The notes below the pieces were generated by a model. That model made no database searches and was not told where the DNA came from. It saw only the letters and a program-made list of their open reading frames with translations. This document shows positions 1 to 9,714 of a stretch of DNA of 64,000 bases, in pieces. The stretch comes from Sphingomonadales bacterium Ga0077531. Its GTDB lineage: Bacteria; Pseudomonadota; Alphaproteobacteria; Sphingomonadales; Sphingomonadaceae. The DNA is taken from assembly GCA_001464915.1 (NCBI GenBank), contig LNED01000022.1, positions 1-64,000 of the forward strand, given 5' to 3'. Numbering within the stretch: the stretch's first letter is position 1; each line of letters opens with the position of its first letter. A program made the position numbers and the translations under genes.

Positions 1-21
1 ACAGCCAAACAAGTTCGGTAT

Positions 22-98
<77 letters not shown>

Positions 99-132
99 AC
101 CGATAAGAACCCAACACATAGTTATCGTATCA

Positions 133-156
133 CGCCCGCAGCCTCGCTGTCGGGCG
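133..156. terminator. Hairpin between tRNA-fMet and lipoprotein gene
   Basis: Arms 133-142 and 146-156 pair over ten base pairs with one bulged T and a CTC loop. It lies between the 3' end of the tRNA and the end of the leftward lipoprotein gene, so it could stop transcription from both sides. There is no clean U-tract, so the call is tentative. Confidence 0.45.
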
Positions 157-167
157 CATTTGGCGTT

Positions 168-542
168 TCAGGTTGTAATGCTGGCGTCTGGTAAGCCAAG
201 CTCACGCTGCGCTGCGTTGAATTGCTTCTGAGACAAGGGGCCGAAAATCACCTCGGGGTTATTGCCCCATCCGCTCCGTTCCTGTGGTGTCCGGCGGAAA
301 TAAAAATAACCCTCTGACTTGCGCAGCACAACGAACCGCGCGTTGGCACCAGCGGCCAAAACCGGCGGATCAGGCATTTCGCGCACATCGATACAGCGGA
401 ACAACGCTGTCGCCTGTTGGTCTTCGAGATGCCACAGGTAGAATGGATCAGACATTTCAACCGGGCCGTTATCGCATGCAGTGCAAAGCAGGGCCAACAA
501 AGCCACAACGGTGGTGCGATTTGCTTCGCTACGAACGCACAT
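168..542 (-). CDS. Small predicted lipoprotein, function unknown
   Basis: A 124-residue protein with a short basic N-terminus, a hydrophobic stretch (residues 11-20) and a lipobox-like ending with Cys at about 23 (LCTAC), so it is probably a lipidated envelope protein. The rest is a small mixed alpha/beta domain with no motif I recognise. Its start lies 3 bp past the psd stop codon, so the two are probably co-transcribed and perhaps translationally coupled. A link to membrane phospholipid homeostasis is only an inference from this pairing. Confidence 0.7.
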   Translation of the reverse strand: MCVRSEANRTTVVALLALLCTACDNGPVEMSDPFYLWHLEDQQATALFRCIDVREMPDPPVLAAGANARFVVLRKSEGYFYFRRTPQERSGWGNNPEVIFGPLSQKQFNAAQRELGLPDASITT

Positions 543-545
543 GCG

Positions 546-1394
546 TTAAGACTTAACCCGCCGCCCAATCGCTTGCCCCATCCGCACCGGATCGCCAGCC
601 TTCAGCCCATTGAGCCATGCCACGCGTCCAGGTTCGAACAGCAAGACCACGGTTGATCCGAGATAGAACCGCCCCATCTCATCGCCTGCCGCCAGATGGC
701 GCGCGTCGGCGCTGAAGTCCTCGTGTACTATCGCGCTTCCGTGGCCCGCGAACCGATGCGGCCAGACGGTATCGATGCCAGCGACAATCATCGCCCCCAC
801 CATGACGCTGGCAAAGCTGCCATCCGGTCCATCGAACAGGCACGCGAGCCGCTCATTGCGGGCGAACAGGCGGTCGACGCCCTCGGCAGTCTGGGTATTC
901 ACCGAGAACAGATCGCCCGGAACGTAAGCTGTCGATTGCAGCACGCCCATAGCTGGCATGTGAACCCGGTGGTAGTCCTTCGGGGAGAGGTAAATCGTGA
1001 TGTACGACCCGCCTTCAAACCGCGCCGCCACTTCTGCGCCGTGGCCCAGCAGCTCGGCAGCGGTGAAATCGCGCCCCTTGGCCTGGAATATCCGCCCCTG
1101 CGTGATCGTGCCAAGCTGGCTCACAGCGCCATCGGCTGCGCTGAGGATGAACTCTGCCGGATCAGCCAAAGGTCGCGCACCATCGCGCAATTCGCGGGTG
1201 AAGAAGTCATTGAAGCTCGCAAACTGCCCGATCCCGCGCGCCGCGTCGGTCATGTCGACATCATAGGCAGCGACAAAGCGACGGATCAGGCGGTCACGCA
1301 GCCACGGCTGCTGGCTCGAAGCAAGCGCGCCCGCCAACCGCGAAATCGCGTGCTGTGGGACGATGTGCTGAAGCAGGATGAAGGGTGAGGGCAT
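546..1394 (-). CDS. psd: Phosphatidylserine decarboxylase
   Basis: Converts phosphatidylserine to phosphatidylethanolamine in the inner membrane, the last step of PE synthesis. At 282 residues it has the usual proenzyme length. The C-terminal LGST motif (YLGSTVVLLF) is the self-cleavage site that generates the pyruvoyl group on the alpha chain. The conserved motifs FFTRELR, around residue 66, and SPKDYHRVHMP, around 137, are both present. It is the first gene of a two-gene leftward unit with the small lipoprotein. No pssA is in the window. Confidence 0.95.
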   Translation of the reverse strand: MPSPFILLQHIVPQHAISRLAGALASSQQPWLRDRLIRRFVAAYDVDMTDAARGIGQFASFNDFFTRELRDGARPLADPAEFILSAADGAVSQLGTITQGRIFQAKGRDFTAAELLGHGAEVAARFEGGSYITIYLSPKDYHRVHMPAMGVLQSTAYVPGDLFSVNTQTAEGVDRLFARNERLACLFDGPDGSFASVMVGAMIVAGIDTVWPHRFAGHGSAIVHEDFSADARHLAAGDEMGRFYLGSTVVLLFEPGRVAWLNGLKAGDPVRMGQAIGRRVKS

Positions 1395-1426
1395 CCACTT
1401 CCCCTAGCCCCCAAGCCGCGCAGTGC

Positions 1427-3298
1427 CTAGCCTGCGCGCACTCGGCCGAGGAACCCGCGCACCTGATCGCTGAGATGCGCGGCCTGGGCTTCCAGCTCAT
1501 TCGCGCTGAGCAGCACTTGGCTTGCTGCCGCGCCGGTGGAGAGTGACAGCTGGCGCACATCGTCGATGTGAACAGCGACCTTCTCGGTGCCGCGCGCGGC
1601 CAAATCAATGCTCTGCGCAAGGTCACGGCCTGCGACCGATTGCTGATCGACAGCGGTGGCGATCGAGACGGCAGTGGATTCGAGGTCTTTGACCTGCCCC
1701 GCGATTGATCGGAGCGCCTTGACGCTGGCACCGGTGGTGGATTGCATCGCGCGGATCTGGTCGGCGACCTTTTCGGTGGCGCGGGTGGTCTGCATGGCGA
1801 GCTCCTTGACCTCGCTCGCGACCACTGCGAACCCGCGTCCCGCCTCTCCCCCGCGCGCCGCTTCGATCGACGCGTTGAGCGCGAGCAGGTTGGTGCGCTG
1901 GGCGATGGTCTGGATCAGTTCGACGATCTGGCCAACTTCCTCGGCGGATGCGGCGAGCGCCGAGATGGTTTCGTCTGCTTCGCCTGTCGCGACGGTGGCG
2001 AGCCGGGCGAGTTCGCTGGAGGATGCGGCCTGCCGGCTGATTTCGCTGATCGACAACGCGAATTCATCGCTCGCGGCTGCCGCTGCGGTGGCGCCGGCGT
2101 TGGCTTCGTCCATTGACGCGGCGACTTCACCGGTGCGGCGGCTGGCTTCCTCAGCACTGGTGGCCATGCGGGTGGCGGTGGTGTGGAGCTGACTGGAGGC
2201 TGCAGCGACCCCGCCGACCACTTCGCCAACGGTGCGTTCAAACTGGCGCGCCACTTCATCGAGCAGCGCGGCTTTCTTGGCCTCAGCCTCGATCCGTTCG
2301 CGCTCACGTTCTTGCTGCAACTGCAATTCCTGCTCGGCCCGTTCCGAGCGTTCGCGCGCCCAGCTTTCAAGGCGCTTGCTGGCGCGCTTGAACAGGTCGA
2401 GCGCGCGGATCATCGCGCCGATTTCGTCCTGTCGGTCTTGCCCGGCAATGTCGAAATTGCGGTCGCCATCGGCCAATCGGGTCATCCCGTTGGTGATCTC
2501 GACTATCTTGCGGGAAAAATCGCGCGACAGATAGGCAAGGCCAAACAACAGCACGACCCCGCCCATCAGCGCGAGCAAGGCCAGCACGGTCAGCATGTTG
2601 AAAAAATAGTCGATGCCCGTTGTCTCGTATGCCGTGTTGAATGCCTTCGTGTCAGCTGCCAACGTCTTGCTCATCGCGCCGATTGCGTCCCCGCGCGCAG
2701 CGATGTCAGCAGCTCGTTCTACTCCCACAGCGCTGCGGCCCTGGCTGCGCAGCGCGCCGACAGTTTGATCAAACCGGCTCTGATAATCCTGCAAGTCGCT
2801 GCGCAGGCGCATAATTTGCGGGTTGAGTTCAGGGGCCTGCACAGCGGCGACCGCAGCGATGCCATCAACTTGGGCCAGTGCATCGCCAAATGCCTTGCCC
2901 TGCCGATCGAGCAGAGCTGCATCGGGCTGCGCGAGATAACGTGTGGTCAGATTGCGCAATTCACCAGTGGTGCCGTGCAATTCTGTCGCGGCAACGGCCG
3001 CTGATTGCAGCGTCGTAAAGCTTTGGTACCGATCCCAAAGTCCCGAAAATCCGACAGCCATGACCACTGACATCGCCAGCCCAGTGGCGAAGAAGGTTCC
3101 GAAGATCGCGTTGATCTTGCCCGCGATTGAAAGGTTGCGGAACCAGCCGAACTGTTCGAGCATGGTGGTGCGTTCGGGCGCGGCAGGAGCGGGGTCGGAC
3201 ATATCCCAATCATCGCCGACGGCTTCGGATCGAAGCTGAGCCACGAAATCAGGAACGGCCTGTTCTTCGTGACGTTCTTGCAGGCTCATCATGTTCAT
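1427..3298 (-). CDS. Methyl-accepting chemotaxis protein 1
   Basis: A 623-residue chemoreceptor. A cytoplasmic N-terminal tail of about 55 residues precedes TM1 (about 65-88). A periplasmic four-helix-like sensor domain follows, then TM2 (about 235-258), a HAMP segment and a long signalling coiled coil. The hairpin tip contains [17 protein letters not shown], which docks CheA and CheW. There is no C-terminal CheR/CheB tethering pentapeptide; it ends FLGRVRAG like its neighbour. It is the last gene of the chemotaxis operon, and the ligand cannot be inferred. The distinct N-terminal tail and sensor suggest it is not a recent duplicate of receptor 2, although the signalling halves are very similar. 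Confidence 0.95.
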   Translation of the reverse strand: MNMMSLQERHEEQAVPDFVAQLRSEAVGDDWDMSDPAPAAPERTTMLEQFGWFRNLSIAGKINAIFGTFFATGLAMSVVMAVGFSGLWDRYQSFTTLQSAAVAATELHGTTGELRNLTTRYLAQPDAALLDRQGKAFGDALAQVDGIAAVAAVQAPELNPQIMRLRSDLQDYQSRFDQTVGALRSQGRSAVGVERAADIAARGDAIGAMSKTLAADTKAFNTAYETTGIDYFFNMLTVLALLALMGGVVLLFGLAYLSRDFSRKIVEITNGMTRLADGDRNFDIAGQDRQDEIGAMIRALDLFKRASKRLESWARERSERAEQELQLQQERERERIEAEAKKAALLDEVARQFERTVGEVVGGVAAASSQLHTTATRMATSAEEASRRTGEVAASMDEANAGATAAAAASDEFALSISEISRQAASSSELARLATVATGEADETISALAASAEEVGQIVELIQTIAQRTNLLALNASIEAARGGEAGRGFAVVASEVKELAMQTTRATEKVADQIRAMQSTTGASVKALRSIAGQVKDLESTAVSIATAVDQQSVAGRDLAQSIDLAARGTEKVAVHIDDVRQLSLSTGAAASQVLLSANELEAQAAHLSDQVRGFLGRVRAG

Positions 3299-3382
3299 GC
3301 CGCAATTCCCCGGGGCTTAAGACCCTCGCATGTGTGAAGGAAAATCCTTTCCAAATGCTTGCCTCTTAGAGGGAAATGCGGA

Positions 3383-5191
3383 TCAGCCAGCGCGCACCCG
3401 GTTAAGGAAGCCCTGCACCTGTTGGCGCAATGTGGCCGCTTGCGCTTCTAGGCTGGTGGCGCTCGACAGAACTTGCGTTGCCGCCGCGCCGGTGGATAGC
3501 GCCATGTCGCGCACACCGTCGATATGGCCTGCGACCTTTTCAGTGCTGCGGGCGGCCAGATCAATGCTGCGCGCCAGATCATGCCCCGCAACCGATTGCT
3601 GATCGACCGCTGTGGCGATCGACACGGCAGTGGTTTCCAATTGTTCGATTTGCCCAGCGATGGCGCGCAAGGCGTTAACGCTGGCGCCGGTGGTGGATTG
3701 CATGGCGCAGATCTGTTCGGCGATCAGATCGGTGGCGCGGCTGGTCTGGTTGGCGAGTTCCTTGACCTCGCTCGCCACCACGGCGAACCCGCGTCCGGCT
3801 TCGCCCCCGCGCGCGGCTTCGATGCTGGCGTTAAGGGCGAGCAGATTGGTGCGCCGCGCGATCGACTGGATCAGTTCGACAATCTGGCCGACTTCCTGCG
3901 CCGAAAGCGCCAATGCGCCGATGGTGCTGTCGGCCTGCCGCGCCGACACGCTGGCTTCGCGCGCCAATTCGGCCGAGGATGCCGCTTGCCGGCTGATCTC
4001 GCCAATCGACATGGCGAATTCATCGCTGGCGGCGGCGGCAGCTGTTGCGCCGAGATTGGCTTCCTCCATCGACACTGCAACCTCACCGGTGCGGCGGCTG
4101 GTGTCGTCGGCAGTGGTTGCCATCAGCGTGGCCGTGGATTGCAGCTGGCTGGAGGCGGCGACGACACCGGTGACGACTTCGCCGACGGTGCGTTCAAACT
4201 GGTCGGCGATGTCGCGCAGCACGCGTTCGCGTTCGATCCGCGCATCTTCCTGCTGCATCTGCGCGGCGGTTTGCGCGTCAAGTTCAGCGCGGGCATTGTC
4301 AGCCTGTTCGCGGCTCAGGCGTTCGAGCCGGAGGCCGGCACGGTGGAACACTTCGGTCGCCCGCGCCATATCGCCGATCTCGTCCTTGCGATGTTTGCCG
4401 CTGATCATGACACCCTTGGCGCCCGCAGCGATCTGCGACATCTGCGCCGCCATCGCTTTCAACGTCGCGCCGACGGTGCGGTTGAAATAGCGTTGTGCGG
4501 CCAGCGTCACCAGCGTGAGCACAGTCGCCAGCGCGATCCACATCAGCGGCAGGGTGGAGATCAGCGCCGCGCCGCTATCGGATGTGATCGCGGCATCCTT
4601 TCCCAAAAGCACGGTAATGTCATTGCCGGCCGTCAGCATCGCAGCACCAGTGGTGGCAATTTCACCCGCCCGACGCTCACGCCGCGCGGTATCGGCGGGA
4701 TCGAAGGCGGCGAGCTGCCGGTTAAGGTCGGCGACGACATCGCGAACCACAGACAGCCGTTCATAGGCTTCGACATTGTCGGAACGCGTGACCCGCGAAA
4801 GCACTTCGAGGTTGTCGGACGCTCGGCCAAGCGCAGCGCTTGCAGCGTCAGCGCGGGCGTCGTCACCGGTTTCCACCAGCATTTCGGCGTGCCGCTGCGC
4901 CTCGCTCAATTGTACCAGCAGCCGTTCGGCCTTGAGCGCGTGGTCGTGGGTGGTTTGAATGCCCTCGGCCCGCTTGCCCAATTCAAGATATCCGCCGACC
5001 ACAAATAGCCCGGCCAGCAAGGCAAAGGCGAGGTTGCAGGTGAAGAACAGGGTGATCTTGCCGCCGATCGAAAGCGCATCGAACCACGCGCGCGCCTGCG
5101 CAAACCGGCTGGGCGCAGCCAGAGTAGGCGCAGGTGCAGCGCCCACACGATCCGCTTCGAGATCCATGGCAATGTCTTGCAGCGCGCTCAT
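3383..5191 (-). CDS. Methyl-accepting chemotaxis protein 2
   Basis: A 602-residue chemoreceptor with the same plan as its neighbour: a cytoplasmic tail of about 35 residues, TM1 (about 45-68), a periplasmic helical domain, TM2 (about 215-235), HAMP and a signalling coiled coil. The tip sequence [17 protein letters not shown] is conserved. Its start codon overlaps the stop of the GGDEF/EAL gene upstream by 4 bp (ATGA type), so translation of the two is probably coupled. It also ends FLNRVRAG without a CheR tether. Confidence 0.95.
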   Translation of the reverse strand: MSALQDIAMDLEADRVGAAPAPTLAAPSRFAQARAWFDALSIGGKITLFFTCNLAFALLAGLFVVGGYLELGKRAEGIQTTHDHALKAERLLVQLSEAQRHAEMLVETGDDARADAASAALGRASDNLEVLSRVTRSDNVEAYERLSVVRDVVADLNRQLAAFDPADTARRERRAGEIATTGAAMLTAGNDITVLLGKDAAITSDSGAALISTLPLMWIALATVLTLVTLAAQRYFNRTVGATLKAMAAQMSQIAAGAKGVMISGKHRKDEIGDMARATEVFHRAGLRLERLSREQADNARAELDAQTAAQMQQEDARIERERVLRDIADQFERTVGEVVTGVVAASSQLQSTATLMATTADDTSRRTGEVAVSMEEANLGATAAAAASDEFAMSIGEISRQAASSAELAREASVSARQADSTIGALALSAQEVGQIVELIQSIARRTNLLALNASIEAARGGEAGRGFAVVASEVKELANQTSRATDLIAEQICAMQSTTGASVNALRAIAGQIEQLETTAVSIATAVDQQSVAGHDLARSIDLAARSTEKVAGHIDGVRDMALSTGAAATQVLSSATSLEAQAATLRQQVQGFLNRVRAG

Positions 5192-6723
5192 GCGGCTTGC
5201 TCGCTTTCACTATCCGGCATGGTGCCAGAGTTTTGGGCCGCGATCAGGCGGTCGATTTCGCTGGCGGGCATGGCGCGGTGATAAAGCCAGCCTTGGATCT
5301 GGTCGCACCCGGCCAGCCGCACCAATTCTGCCTGTTCTTCGGTTTCCACCCCCTCGGCGGTCACCCCCATGTTGAGCGCACGGGCGAGCGCAATCGATGA
5401 CAGCATCATCGCCCGGCTGGCATCATCCACCCCGGCGAGTTCGACGAGGCTGCGATCCAGCTTCAGCTTTTCAAACCGGAACCGCCGCAGGAACCCGATC
5501 GAGGCATAGCCGGTGCCAAAATCATCGAGCGCAATCCCCACCCCGAAACTGCGGATCACCGCCAGCGTGCGTTCGGCCACCACTGGATCGAGCACGAGGC
5601 AGGTTTCGGTCACTTCAAGTTCGAGCTGATGCGCAGGAAAGCCTGTTTCTTCGAGCACTTCGCCCAGCTTGATCGGAAATTCGGGGTTGCGCAGCTGTGC
5701 AGCGGAAATGTTGACCGACAGCGCAATATCGCCCCAGCGCAGACCATCGCACACGGCCTGACGCAGCACCCATTGACCGAGCGGATTGATCAGCCCCGAT
5801 TCCTCGGCCACCGGGATGAACACATTGGGGCCGAGCGGCGCGCGCGTGCCCCGGTCCCAGCGCAGCAGCGCTTCGACCGCAACGATCCGCAGCGTTTCGG
5901 CATCGACCAGCGGTTGGTAGGCGACATGGAATTCGCCGCCTGCAATGCCGGCGCGGATCTCGTCCTCGATCTCGCGCATGCGTTCGCGGCGGCGATCAAA
6001 GCTTTCGTTGAACCAGGTGCAGCGCATCTTGCCGCCCCGTTTCGACATGTACATCGCAACGTCGCTGCGGCGGAGCATTTCGGATGAGGGCAGGCGTTCA
6101 GCAGCCGTGCTGCGGGTCAGGCCGATGCTGGCGCCGACCGCGATGTAGCGGTGTTCAACTTCGACCGGAACAGCCATGCGTTCGAGCAGCGTGCGGCAGA
6201 TCCCTTCAAGGATGGTGCCCGCCACCTTGCCGGTCATCACCACCGCAAATTCATCCCCGCCAAGCCGGTAAGAGCGTGCCTCGCCCGCGCAAACGTCGCG
6301 AATCAATTGTGCGCAACGGTCGATCAACTGATCGCCAACCGCGTGGCCATAGTGGTCGTTGACCTGTTTGAAGCTGTCGAGATCGATCACCGCCAGCGCC
6401 ACTTCATCGTCGCCAGCGGAATAGTGCGCGATGTCCTCGTGCAGCGCGTGGCGGTTGGGCAGGCGGGTCAGCGGATCGATGATGGCGCGGGCTTCCATCG
6501 CGCGGATATTGGCAATGCCGCTGCGCCCGAGGAAGAACACCGTGGCGGCATAGACCAGCAGCGCCGAAATCATTAGCGCGCCGGGGGAGACAATCGCGAT
6601 CCGATCGCTAAAGCCGACCGCCAGCACAACCAGACCGGTCGCCGCGCTCACCACGCCAAGCGGTATGACTACCAGCCCGGTGGGGGTTAGTCGCAAGGGT
6701 TGCTGCGCCGCGAACACGATCAT
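5188..6723 (-). CDS. Membrane-bound GGDEF-EAL cyclic-di-GMP enzyme
   Basis: A 511-residue protein with two N-terminal TM helices (about 15-38 and 45-66), a GGDEF domain whose signature is intact (GGDEF at 155-159), and an EAL domain from about residue 245. The EAL residues needed for phosphodiesterase activity are visible: EALLRW, the DDFGTGYAS loop, the downstream K and D, and AEGVET. The position of the inhibitory RxxD site upstream of GGDEF is not conserved. It could therefore make and degrade c-di-GMP; which activity dominates is unknown. Sitting inside the che operon between cheR and two receptors, it probably links taxis to motility or biofilm state. Confidence 0.95.
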   Translation of the reverse strand: MIVFAAQQPLRLTPTGLVVIPLGVVSAATGLVVLAVGFSDRIAIVSPGALMISALLVYAATVFFLGRSGIANIRAMEARAIIDPLTRLPNRHALHEDIAHYSAGDDEVALAVIDLDSFKQVNDHYGHAVGDQLIDRCAQLIRDVCAGEARSYRLGGDEFAVVMTGKVAGTILEGICRTLLERMAVPVEVEHRYIAVGASIGLTRSTAAERLPSSEMLRRSDVAMYMSKRGGKMRCTWFNESFDRRRERMREIEDEIRAGIAGGEFHVAYQPLVDAETLRIVAVEALLRWDRGTRAPLGPNVFIPVAEESGLINPLGQWVLRQAVCDGLRWGDIALSVNISAAQLRNPEFPIKLGEVLEETGFPAHQLELEVTETCLVLDPVVAERTLAVIRSFGVGIALDDFGTGYASIGFLRRFRFEKLKLDRSLVELAGVDDASRAMMLSSIALARALNMGVTAEGVETEEQAELVRLAGCDQIQGWLYHRAMPASEIDRLIAAQNSGTMPDSESEQAA

Positions 6724-6808
6724 TGCTATCCCGAAGAGCGCGGTCTCAGCGCCGTCGCTTACTCAATTGTGCTAAACACAAGCGGCTAAGGAAGGGTAAA
6801 GACGCGGA

Positions 6809-7672
6809 TCAGGCGATTTTGCGCAAGACGCTGTTTTGTGCAGCGGAATGCGGCTCGAAAAAGCTGGCGCGTTTGGCGGCAGGGGTGAAACGGTCGGTCT
6901 GGCCGATAACTGTCTCGCCTGCGCCAAGCATCAGGAATCCGTCCGGCAGAACCGCGCTTGCCAACCGGGCGAAGGCTTCGCTGCGGGTGTCGCGGTCGAA
7001 ATAGAGCAGCACGTTGCGGCACAATACCAGATCGAATGGCACACGGCCCGGATGGGGGCCAAGGATGTTGTGCTGGCGGAATCGCACGATGCGGCGCGCG
7101 TCGTCGCGGATGTGCCAGCCGCTTGGCGTCTCGTCGAAATGGCGCAGCATCTGGGTGACTCCCAACCCGCGCTGCACTTCGAACTGGCTGTAAAGCCCGC
7201 TGCGCGCCGCATTGATCGCGCGGTGCGAAACATCAGTGCCCAGGATATCGATCGTCCACCCCCGCCATTGTTCGGCCTGATCGGCGAACAGCATCCCGAG
7301 CGAATAGACCTCCTGTCCGGTCGAACAGCCCGCCGACCAGATCGACAGCCGCTTACTGCCCTGCCGCCGCTTGGCCAGTTCGGGCAGGATTTCGGTGGGC
7401 AGTTGATCGAATGTGGGCTTGTCGCGGTAGAAATAGGTTTCGTTGTTGAGCAGCGCCTCGACCACTTCCTGCGCCAGATCGGGGCTTTCCGGCCCGCGCG
7501 GCGGCGCAGCGAGCAGGCAGACGAGCTGATCGACGTTGCTGATGCCGTGTTCGCGGAAAATGCCCCCCAACGCCGAATTGACCCGCCAGCGGCGGCTTTC
7601 GGTCAGGTGCTGCCCGGTGCGCGCAGCTAGCAGTTCGGCGATGATCTGGTGGGAGGCTTCGCTCGCTTCCAT
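6809..7672 (-). CDS. cheR: Chemoreceptor glutamate methyltransferase CheR
   Basis: Transfers methyl groups from SAM to glutamates on the receptor coiled coils during adaptation. At 287 residues it has an N-terminal helical domain followed by a Rossmann-type SAM fold with SAGCSTGQEVYSL, and the conserved NETYFYRD and CRNVLLYFD motifs. It ends 85 bp before the GGDEF/EAL gene and starts 9 bp after cheB. There is no TPR extension. Confidence 0.95.
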   Translation of the reverse strand: MEASEASHQIIAELLAARTGQHLTESRRWRVNSALGGIFREHGISNVDQLVCLLAAPPRGPESPDLAQEVVEALLNNETYFYRDKPTFDQLPTEILPELAKRRQGSKRLSIWSAGCSTGQEVYSLGMLFADQAEQWRGWTIDILGTDVSHRAINAARSGLYSQFEVQRGLGVTQMLRHFDETPSGWHIRDDARRIVRFRQHNILGPHPGRVPFDLVLCRNVLLYFDRDTRSEAFARLASAVLPDGFLMLGAGETVIGQTDRFTPAAKRASFFEPHSAAQNSVLRKIA

Positions 7673-7681
7673 GCCCGCGGC

Positions 7682-8830
7682 CTATCGCAGCATCGCGGCG
7701 CTGGACGCGGCGGCTTGCGCCATCACTGCCTCGCCGAGCCGTTCGGGCGGGGCGATCATGCTAGCGAGGCCTGCGCGCGCCACCGCGCCGGGCATGCCCC
7801 ACACCGCGCTGGTATCAGCATCCTGCGCAAAGATCGTGCCGCCGGCATCGACCAACGCCTGCGCGCCGATCACGCCGTCGCGGCCCATGCCCGACAAGAT
7901 CACGCCAAGCGCGCGGCCATCGCAAGCCTCAGCCAAGCTGGCGAGCATCGGATCGACCGATGGCATGCAGCCGCTTGGCACCGGATCGGACGAAATGCGG
8001 GTGGTCAGCCGGTCGCCGCTGCGCCGCACCACGATATGCCCGTGTCCCGGCGCAATCAGGATGCGGCCTAAACGTAGGTCCAAACCGTCGGCAGCAATAT
8101 CGGCTGGGCGCCCGCAGGCGGCTTCGACCTGCCGCGCGAACACCGGGATGAAGGACGCGGGCAAGTGCTGGGTGATCAGGATCGGCACGGTGAAATCCGG
8201 GGCGAGCCGCCGCAGCATCAATCCGAGCGCATGGATGCCGCCTGTCGAAGCGCCGATGCCGATCACCTCGGGCCGCCAACTGCGCCGGGCAAGGCCGGGG
8301 CGCGCGAAGGATGGCTGGATCAGCCGCGCAGGCTCCTCCGCTGGTTCGGCCCCGCGCGTGCCCAATGCACGGATTTTGCCGAGCAATTGCGTGCGGTAAT
8401 CTTCGGTAAACCCGCCGGGCCGGGGTTTGAGCAGCGTATCGGCGGCACCCATCGACAAGGCGGCAAGCGTGTGTTCCGCCCCGTCCATCGTCAGTGATGA
8501 AACCACCAACACCTGCGGTGCAGCGGGCGTGGCAAGGATCGCGGGCAGCGCGTCCAGCCCGCCGATGCCCGGCATTTCCAGATCGAGCAGCACCACGTCG
8601 GCCGGTTCAGCGCCGAGCTGTGCCAGCGCACCTTCGGCGCTGCTGGCGGTGCCGGCAATCACCATCGCCGGATCGCTTTCCACCATCCGTTTGAAAATCG
8701 TGCGGACAGTCAGCGAATCGTCAACGATCATCACCCGGATCGCGGCGGACGCACCTGCGCGCGCGAAGGGGCGGCGCAAATTAGCGTCGGCGCTGGGCAA
8801 CCATTGCGAAAGGGGCGTGGACCGCGTCAC
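7682..8830 (-). CDS. cheB: Receptor methylesterase/deamidase CheB
   Basis: A 382-residue response regulator. It has an N-terminal receiver with acidic pair VDDS and phosphoacceptor D83 (LLDLEMPG), a linker, and a C-terminal methylesterase domain. The catalytic triad is visible: S195 in GASTGG, H222 in TQHLP, D318 in GMGRDG. It demethylates receptors after phosphorylation by CheA. The start overlaps the cheY stop by 4 bp. An extra N-terminal tail of about 30 residues precedes the receiver; a later start at the internal Met near residue 34 is too far into the receiver, so I keep the long form. Confidence 0.95.
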   Translation of the reverse strand: MTRSTPLSQWLPSADANLRRPFARAGASAAIRVMIVDDSLTVRTIFKRMVESDPAMVIAGTASSAEGALAQLGAEPADVVLLDLEMPGIGGLDALPAILATPAAPQVLVVSSLTMDGAEHTLAALSMGAADTLLKPRPGGFTEDYRTQLLGKIRALGTRGAEPAEEPARLIQPSFARPGLARRSWRPEVIGIGASTGGIHALGLMLRRLAPDFTVPILITQHLPASFIPVFARQVEAACGRPADIAADGLDLRLGRILIAPGHGHIVVRRSGDRLTTRISSDPVPSGCMPSVDPMLASLAEACDGRALGVILSGMGRDGVIGAQALVDAGGTIFAQDADTSAVWGMPGAVARAGLASMIAPPERLGEAVMAQAAASSAAMLR

Positions 8831-9192
8831 GCAAACCCGACAAGTTGCAGTTTGATCTGCAAGGTTTCGTGATCAAACGGCTTCATCACATATTCGTCCG
8901 CGCCCGCCGAAATAGCTTCGCGGATGTGAGCGACGTCGTTTTCGGTGGTGCAAAACACCACCTTGGGCGCAGCGCCGCCGGGTTGCTGGCGCAGGTGGAC
9001 GAGGAATTCGATCCCGGTCATCACCGGCATGTTCCAATCCAGCAGCACGACATCAGGCATTGCATTCGCGCAGGCATCCAGCGCGAGCTTGCCATTTTCG
9101 GCTTCTTCGACCGTAAATCCGAGCGTTTCGAGGATATGCCGCGATACCTTGCGGATCACCCGGGAATCATCGACGATGAGGCATGTTTTCAT
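8827..9192 (-). CDS. cheY: Chemotaxis response regulator CheY
   Basis: A 121-residue single receiver domain. It has acidic residues in VDDS, phosphoacceptor D52 (LLDWNMP), conserved Thr in FCTTE and K104 in VMKPF. Phosphorylated by CheA, it acts on the flagellar switch or as a phosphate sink. I start at the ATG at 9192 and not at the longer in-frame start at 9231. The sequence upstream of 9192 carries an AGGAA ribosome site, and the 13 extra residues do not fit the fold. Confidence 0.95.
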   Translation of the reverse strand: MKTCLIVDDSRVIRKVSRHILETLGFTVEEAENGKLALDACANAMPDVVLLDWNMPVMTGIEFLVHLRQQPGGAAPKVVFCTTENDVAHIREAISAGADEYVMKPFDHETLQIKLQLVGFA

Positions 9193-9246
9193 GGCTGATT
9201 CCTGCGTTGAACACCGTAAACCTAGGAACACTTGGTAAGCATTGGA

Positions 9247-9714
9247 TTAAAGCGCAGCCTCGCTTTCGTGCCGCACCGTATCTGGCCCGGCTAGCAAGGC
9301 GGGCAAATCAATCAGCAGCGCCGGGCCGATCATCGTTTCAATCATGCCGTTCGCCACGCGTGACCATTCCGCCCCGAAGCCGCCGGGCACCTGACCTGGC
9401 TCGCCAACGGCGGTGGTGATATCTTCGATCGCGTCAACCATCAGCGCATAGGAATGGCCGCTGTCAGAGACCACGGCGGCGCGATGGTCGGTCGGCCAAT
9501 CGTGCCCTGATCGACCATCGCCAAGGCCCAGAGCAAGTCGGCAATCGATCACGGTCAGCGCCTGCGATCGCAATGCGGTGATTCCGGCGATATGGTCGGG
9601 GGTGCGCGGAATGGGCGTGACGGCACCAAGCTCGATCACTGATTTCACGTCAAGCGCGCTCAAGGCGCAGCGGCGTCCGGCAATCTGCGCGATCACCAGC
9701 AAATTGTTGGTCAT
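9247..9714 (-). CDS. cheW: Chemotaxis coupling protein CheW
   Basis: A 155-residue single CheW (SH3-like) domain that bridges receptors and CheA. The recognisable core includes IPRTPDHIAGITALRSQAL, the loop that meets the receptor tip, and VIDCRLALGL. Its start overlaps the cheA stop by 4 bp, so the two partners are made together. Confidence 0.93.
   Translation of the reverse strand: MTNNLLVIAQIAGRRCALSALDVKSVIELGAVTPIPRTPDHIAGITALRSQALTVIDCRLALGLGDGRSGHDWPTDHRAAVVSDSGHSYALMVDAIEDITTAVGEPGQVPGGFGAEWSRVANGMIETMIGPALLIDLPALLAGPDTVRHESEAAL

Noticed and set aside
3524..5008. 494-residue open frame opposite the second chemoreceptor
   Set aside because: Shadow frame; the chemoreceptor frame carries the conserved hairpin tip and TM segments.
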